Assembly (NCBI GenBank): GCA_009103225.1
Contig: RHPI01003020.1
Coordinates: 1-62,715 of the forward strand
Direction: 5' to 3'
From: Chlorokybus atmophyticus
Lineage: Eukaryota; Streptophyta; Chlorokybophyceae; Chlorokybales; Chlorokybaceae
Length of the DNA stretch: 62,715 nucleotides
The position numbers and the translations under genes were made by a program. Positions 49,097 through 59,024 of the stretch are shown here, in pieces. The notes under the pieces were generated by a model. The model saw only the letters and a program-made list of their open reading frames with translations, was not told where the DNA came from and searched no databases. Position 1 is the first letter of the stretch; every line of letters starts with the position of its first letter.

Positions 49097-49628
49097 TGTT
49101 GAGATCCGGACTAGCCCACTCGGCTAGCCTCGCGCGAGGCTAGCCGAGTGGGCTAGTCCGGATTTCAACAAAAGGTGGGGCCCTGCGACCCGGCCGTTTT
49201 AAGGCCTGTTATTGTTCAATTCACCTCCCCCCGATGAAGAGCCCCTCGCGCGAGGCTAGCCGAGTGGGCTAGTCCGGATTTCAACAAAAGGTGCTGCCCT
49301 AGCGACCTGAGTTCAAGTCCCACCGGACGCACTGCAAAATGGCAGTGAGAGAGAGCCCGATTTTTGGCACTGCTCCATAATTCGGAGCGTCAAGTGAAGC
49401 CGCCGCAGTAGCTCGCGCGCTCGTTGTAAGACAGCCAGTGACGGAGGCTACCGCGCGCCAAGCACGCTTAGGGACAGGCCGCTGCTTGACGCGGGGGGAG
49501 GTGAATTGAACAATAAAAGGCCTTAAAACGGCCGGGTCGCAGGGCCCCACCTTTTGTTGAAATTCGGACTAGCCCACTCGGCTAGCCTCGCGCGGTGCTA
49601 GCCGAGTGGGCTAGTCCGGATCTCAACA
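49097..49628. mobile_element. 532-bp fold-back element with hairpin termini
   Basis: Inserted in the Copia C integrase coding with a perfect 5-bp duplication GACAG (49092-49096, 49629-49633). Each end is a 74-bp near-perfect palindrome (49097-49170 and 49555-49628) of the form TGTTGAGATCCGGACTAGCC ... GTCCGGATTTCAACA, with centre CTCGCGCGAG. Inside these, the sequence continues as an inverted repeat (49171-49233 against 49491-49554, tggggccctgcgacccggcc and its complement). The whole element therefore has inverted ends of about 137 bp, themselves made of hairpins. A half palindrome recurs at about 49245-49290, followed by a B-box-like GAGTTCAAGTCCC (49309-49321). No coding capacity. TG...CA ends and a 5-bp duplication fit an LTR-type integrase; long inverted repeats fit a DNA transposon or foldback element. 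Confidence 0.88.
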
Positions 49629-49761
49629 GACAGCACACATGGCTCGCACAACACACCTCTGAACTGTTTGACATGCGCTTGCTCACATTGATGCCTCTTA
49701 CTAGATTTTCAGCCAACAGATGATGAAGGTTGTCATACCCAAGGTGTCCAAACCTTCGATG

Positions 49762-50217
49762 CTAAAGTTCAGCTGACTTAGGGACTGTCGCCACCAGTGC
49801 CTTGTTGGTCTCAGCTTTTTCTATCAGGTAGAGCCTGTCCTGCTGTTCCCTCGTGATGAGACACACCTTGCCATCAACACGCAGACAGACCTCTGCTCCT
49901 TTTCCTGATAGATCAGCTCCAGCCTTCAACGCAACCTTCATGGAGAAGAGGCTAGCCTGTGCACGTAGGACATGAAGAACCTTCTCCAGCTCCACCCTGT
50001 ACACACCTTCTCCCACCTTGCATTGAAGCACTGCCTGGCCTGTACCCGCTACCTCCAAGCTCCCACCCAACACCTCCACAGTGCGGGGACTTGTCTGCAC
50101 CTTGTAGTTCTGTAGCAGCCCAACATCCGGAGTAGGATGCTGCGTACAACCAGAATCGAACACCCACCCGGACATCTGTCTTTCTATGGATGCTGTGAAG
50201 GCAACTGCTCCACCCAC
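49762..50217 (-). pseudogene. Copia C protease region
   Basis: Minus-strand frame reading MSGWVFDSGCTQHPTPD (active-site D-S-G), then VEVLGGSLEVAGTGQAVLQC, VELEKVLHVLRAQASLFSMK and a linker to the pre-integrase domain. Frame is open over about 150 residues. It processes the polyprotein. Confidence 0.8.
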
Positions 50218-50399
50218 TCCTCTCTGTCCACTCTATAAATTGCCCTTTGCTGATCTCAGCTGCTGACAATAACTCTTCCTGTGCCCAACTTGGTCGTAAT
50301 GGAAGCATTTCCCTTGAAAGGCTTCTTCTGCTTCTTCCAATCTCCACTCCTGTTGCCATTGTTGTTGTTGCTTGTACCAGCTCCTCCAGATGACTGCGC

Positions 50400-51059
50400 T
50401 CAAGCAGTGAACGCACTGAACTCTCCATCACCCTCGTTGCCTTTGATCCTTAATTCTGCCTTCAACAGGATTGGCAAAATCTCTTCGAAGAACATCTTAT
50501 GATTGGTACTGATACCCTCCAACATGATCACAACAATCTCAAACTCTCGTGGCAACCCTGACAACACATTCAAGCACAGATCATCCTCTGAGACTAAATC
50601 TCCTATAGAGGTCAAATCATTCTTGAGCTTTTGTGCACGTCCCAAATACTCTGTAACTGTCTCACTAGCAAGCTTCCTCATGTTGTTGAACGCTTGCTTG
50701 AGCTCAATCTTACAACCAACAGAGCGTGTAGAGAACATATTTTCCAAAGCTTCCCATGCATGCTTGGCATCAGACTGCATTTGTAGTAGTGGCCTATGAA
50801 ATGGCTCAACATGCATACTCATCAAAGCCAAAGCAAGCAAACTGCTTCGCATCCATGCAGACTCGTTACCAATTGGCGCACTCCCCTTTGGGTCAACGTA
50901 GTCCCACACCTCCTTGTAGATGAGCTTCATCTTTATCGCAAAGCTCCAGCTGGCGTAGTTGTCGTCTCCCAAAGGTTTGATGGTGAACTTCTCCTTCTCC
51001 AATCCAGCGGTTGTCATCCTGCTGTCTCCTGCTAGCTGAACTTCATCGCTGAACCCCAC
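50400..51059 (-). CDS. Copia C gag (partial, open frame)
   Basis: Minus-strand frame of 219 residues starting MGFSDEVQLAGDSRMTTAGL; a second in-frame Met gives MTTAGLEKEKFTIKPLGDDN. It is a Copia-type gag: DDNYASWSFAIKMKLIYKEV, KHAWEALENMFSTRS, YLGRAQKLKNDLTSIGD, LNVLSGLPREFEIVVIMLEG. It ends at a stop at 50400-50402, before any clean zinc knuckle; a further frame (50431-49952) continues toward the protease. It lies about 110 bp downstream of the primer site, as expected. It assembles virus-like particles around element RNA. Confidence 0.75.
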   Translation of the reverse strand: MGFSDEVQLAGDSRMTTAGLEKEKFTIKPLGDDNYASWSFAIKMKLIYKEVWDYVDPKGSAPIGNESAWMRSSLLALALMSMHVEPFHRPLLQMQSDAKHAWEALENMFSTRSVGCKIELKQAFNNMRKLASETVTEYLGRAQKLKNDLTSIGDLVSEDDLCLNVLSGLPREFEIVVIMLEGISTNHKMFFEEILPILLKAELRIKGNEGDGEFSAFTA

Positions 51060-51169
51060 AGTCCTCCTGCTTGCTCGATGTACCTCTCAGACTCCCAGCT
51101 AACAGCTCCAACAACCTCACACACAGAGGAGAACACTCTCTCATAGTAGCTAGCTCTACACACGTAGAT

Positions 51170-51183
51170 GTGGGCCCATAACC
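51170..51183 (-). other. Primer binding site, Copia C (anticodon-arm type)
   Basis: The plus strand reads GTGGGCCCATAACC; the minus strand carries GGTTATGGGCCCAC directly next to the 5' LTR. Confidence 0.85.
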
Positions 51184-51488
51184 TGTTGACTAAAGATGCT
51201 GCATGCAACCATGCACAAAAAGCATACACAGCACAGTGGTAAGAGCTCAGCTACACCGTCAGCAAAGTTGCAAGAGAAGTGAACTCACTCAATAACTCGC
51301 GGTCTGTCGGCTCTGGGCCCTCAGTCTGGGTCCTACCAAAGATCAGACCAGACTGTACCAGTCCTAACTGCCTGCAGCCTATACATACAACTGCAGTCTA
51401 TGAGTAGCTTATTAAGTACCAGTTTAATAAACTACACTAGGGCTAGATAAGCTGACTGGACAATAGCACATAAGTGTCATATGCTACA
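51184..51488 (-). repeat. Copia C 5' LTR
   Basis: On the plus strand it starts TGTTGACTAAAGATGCTGC and ends CATATGCTACA. Same sequence as 46002-46308. The exact outer end is uncertain by a few bases. Confidence 0.8.
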
Positions 51489-51519
51489 CATGTAGAGAAC
51501 ACTGCATAACATGCTATAT

Positions 51520-52118
51520 TCTCCGCAAGGGGTTTGCTGGTACAGCACGATGAGAACAAGAAGGAGCGGGTGGTGTCGTATGCCAGCCGAAGCAACAACA
51601 GTGTTGAGGCCAGCTATAGCAGCTTCGAGGGGGAGTACCTCACTGCAGTGTGGGCTATCTCCTTCTTCAGAGTTTTCCTTTTTGGTCGACAATTCCAGCT
51701 GATCACCGATTATCAGCTACTCAAGTGGTTGATGACCAACCAACATCTGACAGGGAAACTTGGTCGCTGGGCCCTGTTGCTGCAGGAGTATGACTTCGAG
51801 ATCGACCACCGCACCGGCCTCACCAACCAGGACGCCGATGGCCTCAGTCGCAACCCTCACCGCAGTACCAACAATGCAACCGGAGCTCGGCACGAGCTCG
51901 GCCCCGCAGCAGCAGCTCCCACCGTGGCGGCCATGTTTGCTGTTGCCGCTGTACGGTCAGGGCGCCAGATCAACACCACCGCCACCTCAATGAAAGAGGA
52001 GATTTTTGCCCTTGAGTCTACCGGCCCCACAGTGACCACCCCCCCAGGGGATGTCTACGCGGTTAACATTGAAGTCGACGACACCGAGTTGGCACCCACC
52101 GACACCAGGCATGACATA
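51520..52118 (+). pseudogene. Element E RNase H
   Basis: Begins abruptly after Copia C with LLVQHDENKKERVVSYASRS, then EASYSSFEGEYLTAVWAISF, FLFGRQFQLITDYQLLKWLM, LGRWALLLQEYDFEIDHRTG and DADGLSRNPH. This is the RNase H and tether typical of Ty3/Gypsy pol (degrades the RNA strand during reverse transcription). The frame stays open to 52295. The first catalytic Asp region (TDAS...G) and the whole reverse transcriptase are missing upstream, where Copia C and a deletion intervene. Confidence 0.88.
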
Positions 52119-53359
52119 TGGCTGGACAAGCCATCACTCTCCTTCTTTCAAAGTGGCCAGCTTCCCTCCATGAGTGCACGAGAGAAAGATCGTGTCAGTC
52201 ACGCACCCGCCACTATGGATGGGCGGATGATAAGGTGTACCCCCGCGTTCAGGACGAGGACAAGGTGCCAACACCAGCCACACGCGAGGGCATAATTACT
52301 GCCCTCCACACTGAGCTTGGACACTTCGGCGTTAAGCGTACCGTCAGCCTGGTAAGAGCGCAATATTGGTGGTATAGGCTGTTCAAACAGGTGCAGGGGT
52401 TCGTTGGTCGCTGCCAACAATGTGACATGATACGCGCCAACCTCAACACACGCAGCGCCACCTTGCACCCTCTCCGCATCCCCATCTCCGGTCTGTTCTA
52501 TCACTCGGGACTTAACATCTTGGGAGACTTGGCACCCTCGGCACGGGCAACCGCTACATCCTGGTCACAATCCAGCACTTCTGAAAATGGGTGGAGCTGG
52601 TGTCATTACCCGACAAGAGCATCAAGGGGGTGTCTCAAGCCTTCCTCTCCCATGTCCTCAGCCGGTTCGGCAGCTGCGCTGAGGTCATCACCGACTAGGG
52701 CACTGAATTCAAAGGGGAGTTCGACACGCTGCCGGACAGATGCTACATCGATCATCGCCGCACTTTGCGTGACCACCCTCAAGCCGACGGTCTCGCCGAG
52801 CGGACAATACAGACTATTAGGAAGGCACTCCGCAAGTACGTGCTGGAGTATCAGAAGAACACCTGGGACGACCACCTGCCGTGAGTGACTCTTGGATATC
52901 GATTGTCAAAGCAGGCGGCTCTGCGCGAGTACAGCCCATACTACCTGATGTTCGAACGTCCGCCATTGCTTCTTTTTTGTGCACAGCAGGAAATAGACCA
53001 TGTCGTGCACAACCTCAACGATCCCGATTGGATGCACCACGACATTATCACACGCGCCACTCTGTTCGAGCACACCGTCCCAATGGCCTTTAACAACCTG
53101 CGCATTGCACAGCACCGCGACACCTTGCGCTACGAGCGTGTGCGGAGCGGCTTCTAAAAGGAGCATCAACGGCGGTTTCAAGCAGGGGACTTTGCGTACC
53201 GCATGGCAGCCACCAAGGACACGCTCAACACCTCCGTGGGCCGCACCGTCCACAAGGTACTCAAGGTGTACCCCACAGGAGTGCAGGACCTCTTTGGTCA
53301 GAATGGCGAGAGGGTTGAAAGGTAACATGGTGAACTGCGCGCCATGTCACCTTCTTTAA
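52119..53359 (+). pseudogene. Element E integrase, frameshifted
   Basis: The zinc-binding H2C2 part reads ALHTELGHFGVKRTVSLVRA, then QYWWYRLFKQVQGFVGRCQQ, C (52300-52430). The core is spread over frames: FYHSGLNILGDL (first catalytic Asp), then in another frame ITD, a TAG at 52696 where Gln is expected, then GTEFKGEFDTLPDR (second Asp) and GLAERTIQTIRKALRKYVLE (Glu). 52885-53157 continues REYSPYYLMFERPP and FNNLRIAQHRDTLRYERVRS; the end reads AYRMAATKDTLNTSVGRTV and VNCAPCHLL. It joins the DNA copy to the genome. It is directly followed by the PHD finger. Confidence 0.85.
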
Positions 53360-53404
53360 ATAGCGGGCTTCGCCCACATCTAGCACCCTCGCCCCGCCCG
53401 CAGC

Positions 53405-53574
53405 ACACGCTATGAACGCTGTGGCAGTGCGGGCGACAACGCACTGATGATGCTTTGCGATGGCTGCAACAAGGGCCTGCATTGCTACTGTTTGGAGCCC
53501 CCATTGAACGTAATACCCATGGAGGAGTACTGGTGCGACGATTGCCGCACCAACGGTCCTCCTCACACGCGTTA
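53405..53574 (+). pseudogene. PHD finger at the end of element E pol
   Basis: Frame reads RYERCGSAGDNALMMLCDGC, then NKGLHCYCLEPPLNVIPMEE, then YWCDDCRTN and a stop (TAA 53572-53574). This fits the C4HC3 PHD consensus (C-x2-C ... ML-CD-C ... H-x2-C-L-PPL ... W-C-x2-C). The only miss is the first Cys, which is Tyr (TAT, one change from TGT). PHD fingers bind histone H3 tails, often by methylation state. It lies in the integrase frame, about 45 nt beyond the APCH motif, the place where chromoviruses carry a chromodomain. By analogy it may guide integration; that is inference. Confidence 0.85.
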
Positions 53575-55235
53575 ACAGTTGAGCTCTGGAGCTGGAACCT
53601 CCCCAGAAGCTCAGGGGGGTGGCTTATTGACTGTGTGTCCTACAGCACAGCATGTACACTAAGGAGGACACCGCCTCCACATGTCCGTGTGACTCAGCGA
53701 CAGCAAAGCAGCTCCACCAAGCACTCCTCGACATACGAGCTGAGTAATTTTTACTTTCATGCACTCGCTGGCCATATCCCGCCGCCGCCGCCGCCTGAAC
53801 TAGCTTAATCTGGCCTGGCCTAGCTTAGCCTGGCCTGGCCTGGCCGCATCAACAAGCTGCTACTGTAAGTAGTGCTGTTCACACAGTTCTTTGCGTGAGC
53901 GGACAACGTGTACCACTGTTAAGTGAGGCAAATGCGCAAGCAACACGTAGATACTATGCCCAAATTTCTGCCAACAAACACACTGCAACCAGGCACACCA
54001 AGCTCACAGCGATGACAAGCACGATGCACACACGAGCATGCACAGGCTCTCACACAGTGAAGGGGTTCTTGGTTACCAAGGACGAGACGAGGCGGGATGG
54101 CGTGTTCGCGATTTAAGTCGTTTCACAAACTCTAAGCTTTCTCACGCACAGTGTCACCAGCTGATCCAGTGAACACTGTGCCTACTTATACAAGTCAAAT
54201 CACGACTGTTCAGAACATAAGCTAACGGTCATATCAAGGCACTTTCCACAGCAATTGTCACTCGATATAGAACACAACTTATAGTTGAACTCACCATTGA
54301 ACAGCTACACGCGCTGCCTATGTAGGTTATGGTCGTGAGCTATTCTGGAGTCATGACCTAGCTATTGGTCAGTGACGCGCGCGCGTTGGTATGCTGGTAG
54401 GCCGGGCGATGGTTTCGATGTAGACATGCCCGATGAAGGCTGGTATGTGTGGGCACTACGCATGACACAACGTACACCTGGTGCTCCCAGCCTAGGAGCG
54501 ACGGTGGACAAGGATCGGCGGTGGAGGTGGAGGCGTGGCGGCTTAGTATCAGGCGCTTAGATGGACTTAGGTTGGTAGTAGTAGTAGCTGCTTGTTGTTG
54601 TATTAATTTATTGTGGTAGCATAGCATGGAAAATGATGCAATATGATTTTATTATTTGCCAATCATAATCGGCGCCGTCTTGAATAGACTGACGCAATAA
54701 ATCATAATTAAAATGTACCCAACAGCTGCCTTTGAAGGTACACTTTGGTAATGGCAGATACCATGAGGTATCTGTCTGGCACAATCGGTTAATGTACAGT
54801 CGCCGGTACCTAACCATTGGGTACCAGCTTGTTACTTATTAGTCGGGTCAAGTCACCTTATCATGATTAGAAAGTAACTTTTTCGGGTGCCTGTCAATTA
54901 GTGTCGGTCCCTTTATGTAGATGGCCGCCGACTGATGATGACGGCTGTTATACTAAGGTCCTGTATTCAGATTACAGGTGGACTGAGCGACAGTTTTAAG
55001 GGGGTCTCCTCAGGTGCACGACCGATGCCAATATAAATTTGGTTGGCCGGCAGGGGAAACATTTTGCGACGTTGTTAACAGCCCCCAATCAAGGGATGGC
55101 TTTGTTACTAGCCGACAAGGGCCGGCATTTCAATGCTACTGCCAGTGTTATATACAATACATCCATATGTACATATACTTATTATATACATATTATTTCA
55201 AAACACCATACGCGTATATAGCCACATGTATATGA
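53575..55235. other. No gene; possible 3' end of element E
   Basis: A G-rich purine-like tract (agctcaggggggtgg, about 53609-53623) follows the PHD stop and could be the element's polypurine tract with the 3' LTR after it; I could not confirm an LTR. 53812-53845 has short GGCCT repeats (ctggcctggcctagctta). The rest shows no supported frame. Confidence 0.35.

Positions 55236-55294
<59 letters not shown>
55236..55294. repeat. (AT)n(TG)n compound microsatellite
   Basis: About 12 AT units followed by about 17 TG units. Confidence 0.95.
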
Positions 55295-55298
<4 letters not shown>

Positions 55299-55594
55299 TA
55301 GCCATATAGAACGGATTGTCATTGACAGCCCCTAACAGGATTACCGGCACACATTTAGACAGCCCCCCGAACGACTGTTACATTTGAAATTGAAAATCTT
55401 CGATACCTTAATAGCCGCCAGGTTGCGGCTGTCCATTCATTCTTGCATTTGCATGAATTGATACTGGTACAGCCTATGCATGTCATAGCATGCACTGCAT
55501 GGGCTCAGCCTATGGGCATATGAATCCACAATTGCCAAGCGGCCATCGCACGTTGCAAACAATAATCCAACTATTTTCACGTCTCCATCGGCAT

Positions 55595-55975
55595 GTGCAC
55601 TTGTAGCTTAGTGGTTTGGGCGTCGTTTGCATGTTACAGGTCGTACATTCAATCCTTGTAAATGCTCGTAATCTTATCAAACGAATTTACCAATGCCGCC
55701 GCTTCGCGCGCCATAGCGGCGTGGCCGGTGCCGTCAACAAGCCATCTTCGATGTGTCTACAATTAAACCTGAATGTTTAATTGTTGTTGTTGTTTCATAA
55801 TATCATAATTTGGTCCCTGGTCTGCTGCCCGACCGCTACCTAATTCTGACGCGATTTAAACCAACCGGACCATACATGGTGCGACTCCGATAAACCATGG
55901 CTTTACTTTTTTCGCGTGAATTCGAGACCATACATGGTCCGGCTGTCTATGATAGCCAAACCATGCATGGTCCGT
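55595..55975 (+). repeat. tRNA-headed dispersed repeat with palindromes, second locus
   Basis: The A box TAGCTTAGTGG (55604-55614) is a perfect match to the tRNA consensus, and a B-box-like ACATTCAATCC lies at 55645-55655, 41 nt apart. The tail holds ttggtccctggtctgctgc, ccatacatggtgcgac, then GACCATACATGGTCC (55926-55940) and ACCATGCATGGTCC (55960-55973). The parts occur in the same order as at 4815-5200. No acceptor stem, so not a working tRNA gene; a tRNA-derived SINE is the likely nature. Confidence 0.5.
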
Positions 55976-58757
55976 TGGTTTCAATTCGCAGGGGAATATT
56001 CCGGTCCAAAGGTACTAACCAATGATGGTCATTTGACGTCAATCGATGCGCCACTGCTATAGAGAGTCTACCACAATTTGTCCGCTCATGCAATGAGCTG
56101 TGTCACAGCACCATCTATAGTGATAGCTTGTTGACTTACAGTAACACCCTTTTTGCTCAAGTAAGTGGTTCATATGCAATTTGCTTAATATAGTGCAGTG
56201 CGCATCAGGGTACGCTTTGTCGCGTGCGAGCATTGTCATCACATAGTGCACATAAAAGTCATTGGAATGTTGAGTGATCGCATCAAGGCCACCGCACACG
56301 ACATCACAAGCATACGCACTCTGCGGTGCATTTAATCTCATCAGTGAGAATAGGCTGCATTAGCAGGCAACCTCCCTTTCTTATCATCGAGGAGGAGACC
56401 TCTCGAGACCTCTACGGCTGCAGCTGTAGCTCTCATACCCGCGAGCGAAAGGCAGCAAGAGTGACAGCAGCGAACGAGTCCTCCTCCAACCACACCTCCT
56501 CCCAGTCTCATCCCTTGCAGGGTATAGCTGTGGACTTCTCCAACAGCGACAACAAGATGGAGTCGAGCTCTTACAATGCCTTGCGCTTTTCAAACGTCCT
56601 GGCACCACCTTGCAGGTTGAGTTCATTATTAAGTTTTAATTCAAAATGACTTGGTAAGCCATTACGAGCAACAACTTGAAGTGGACCGATGACATCTCCT
56701 TTCATATGGCGGCATAATGTTTAAACTACGAAGCCCACAAGGTGTGGAGGTGAGTAGCAGAGTTGCATCAACTTAAAGGGTATAGGGCGCTTTCCAGCGC
56801 CATCACATCTTTATCGGCATTAGCAGTGCCAGTATCCAACCCTGCTCCGGTTACAAGTGTCACTCCATTTACAGCACCGGAAAGCTGAACAAGCAGTGCT
56901 TGCAGTGGAGGAGGCACGATTGACAGCGACCGAGGCCGCCGCCGGGCGTACAGATTGCCAAAGTAGAGTCCTAAAGCGCATAGCGGCGCTTTATCATGAC
57001 CATCAGCCTGCAGGCGGGTGTCCGATATTTACAGCCCTGCTTTCATATAACGACATGAAAATCTCTCTCTCGCTGTCTCTTTTTGCACGTTTACCCGGCA
57101 ACTGATTAGGGATCGAGGGAATGACGGGTGCCTGACCCTGTCTGACTGTGCATGCCTTTATCGCATACATTAATTCTAGACTGTTGGTTCTGCTGTCGGC
57201 TAATGTGGACTGAGGCTGACGGCCAACAACCGGTCGATAGGTGTGAAGGTGAGCACGTGATTTTGTAATAACGGCCAACCACCGGTTGCGCAGCATGGAC
57301 GATCGGCGGTTGGCCATCATCACAATTATAGCAAACAAGTCACCACTCGGTCACTTATAGTGACGAACGATAATCGGTCGTAGCGTGACCGTTGTAAAGT
57401 ATGCGCGGCGGCCTGCTTGTTGTGGCAAGCAAGTCGCCTTTGCAAACGGATATGTGATGTAATGTGCCGGCCGACTATCGTTGTTACGTAGCCGTGGCAC
57501 ATTATGCGCCTATGCTGATAGATTAATCAATCAACCGCCCGTTCCTATTTGTTGCCGAATGATGCCGGCAAGACGGAAATATGGTACATATTGCTTTAGT
57601 ATGCCGTACACTATAAAACTTCGTCACAATGAAGATATATGAAGTAATGCAAATTTTTCGGCGGATGTATTGCCCGCCGTCCAAACGTAATTATTTTAAT
57701 GTATCGATAGGGTGCTTTGTAACGGATTGAGTGCGATTGCTGTTAGTTAGTAGTGTAAAAAGACTTGTTGAGGATATGAGGGGTCGTCCAACCTCGTATC
57801 AATAGAACATGTTTTTGAGAATGCGTTTTCAATGGCCACCTGTCGTGTCGTATTAGAATCGCGCGCGGTATCAAATGTGTCGTTTCTTGCTCGCCATCTG
57901 TGAGACGGTAAAAGATGCTTTCGGCTTTATACTTTATACCGTACTCGGCAACTGTGTTGTACTCTGTCATCGCCTTGTTTGCATAGCTATTTGATTGGCG
58001 CATTGCATCGTAACGGCGCTACTACTTTTTGTGAATGGTTCCAAATCATAAATCAACATGAAAGCAATTTATTGCTTTTACTTCATAACTCGAGTTGCTA
58101 AGTTGCTGTGCTCATTACGGGCTTATGGAGCGAATTTAAGAAATACTACACAAAACATGTATATGGGTGAATATTATATTGCTAGGTATGGAAGCTTACA
58201 TTGTGATGGGCGAACCAAGTAAGCGTATCACTCAAGTCCAACGTTGCAGAAGTAGTGTACACTATTGTAGACAAATCTATATATTAAAAACATTTCGTGA
58301 CTAATACATATACCATCATGCTTCATTATAACATTCAACATAGACCATGTTGACATGAATAATCTACCGCCATGCTGTCCATGTATGTACACACCGTTTG
58401 TGCTCTTATTATCACGTTATTAGCACATTTAAACAATATGTGGATGTGCTTTACATGGCCGAGATCTTTTTGCTGTAGATCCAACGGCTTGAGGCCGGTC
58501 GTCGCTGCTTAGCCAATGAGCGGCAGGAGGGACGCGCATACTGCCGCGCAGCCCGTCAGTCGCGAGTGCCATAAGCGATGGGCCAGTGATGGCGCTTTGT
58601 CGTGTGAGGATACGTGTGTGATGTGCCGGCCGGCCGGCCGGTCCAGCCAACCAGCTGCAGCACTAGTTAATGGGTTGTGCTGCTCAACCAATATAATGAG
58701 GATACCGATGGTATCCTTGGCAACCAGGATTTGCTTGCAGCTGGCGTAGTCAACAGC
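55976..58757. other. Gene-free region
   Basis: No supported coding frame, transposon ends or RNA gene. A CCGG tandem (58625-58641) is the only simple repeat of note. The right edge is the TA target of the DNA transposon. Confidence 0.5.
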
Positions 58758-58759
58758 TA

Positions 58760-58786
58760 CCGTATTTACCCCATTAGAGTTCCCCC
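58760..58786 (+). repeat. Left terminal inverted repeat
   Basis: 27 nt starting CCGTATTTACC and ending in a C run; identical to the complement of 61571-61597. Confidence 0.95.
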
Positions 58787-59024
58787 CTTTTTATACAGTT
58801 CCCCCCGGATTTTGCCAGGGGGAACTCTATTCGGGGGGAAACTCTATTCCTATAGGGGAACTCTATTCTGTAGCAGGGATGCCGCTGGTATCGTTATGTC
58901 AACGATATCAGCGACCCCCCGCGATGGCTGTTCACACGGACTTCCCGCCAAACCTAAAGCAAACAGAGCATAGGCGGCGGCGGCGAGGTAGCCGGCGTAG
59001 TTGACGGCGGGGTAGGCCAACGCA

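Larger units (their letters stand above)
46002..51488 (-). mobile_element. Copia element C, with two younger insertions
   Basis: Minus-strand Copia: 5' LTR 51184-51488, primer site 51170-51183, gag, protease, integrase, reverse transcriptase and RNase H down to 46309, 3' LTR 46002-46308. It is inserted in (or at a deletion joint of) element E. The pentamers outside it (GATGC and CATGT) do not match. It carries a solo LTR (47160-47628) and a 532-bp fold-back element (49097-49628), each with a perfect 5-bp duplication. Its coding end is abnormal: RNase H breaks off right at the 3' LTR. Confidence 0.88.
39190..53574 (+). mobile_element. Gypsy-like retrotransposon E with DNA methyltransferase and PHD finger (decayed, interrupted)
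   Basis: Coding order on the plus strand: gag with two CCHC knuckles, a long unassigned linker, aspartic protease, cytosine-5 methyltransferase domain, RNase H, integrase, PHD finger. The RNase H (RT_RNaseH type, adjoining DADGLSRNP) and H2C2 integrase place it with Ty3/Gypsy. Two Copia elements interrupt it: D (42204-44246), with a perfect duplication, and C (46002-51488), without one. The reverse transcriptase and the last half of the methyltransferase are missing exactly around C, so a deletion accompanied or followed that insertion. LTRs were not found and the limits are the outermost coding parts. Stops and frameshifts are frequent; this copy is dead. Confidence 0.8.

Noticed and set aside
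55604-55655. Functional tRNA gene
   Set aside because: Perfect A box, but the B box is weak and stems do not form; part of a dispersed repeat.
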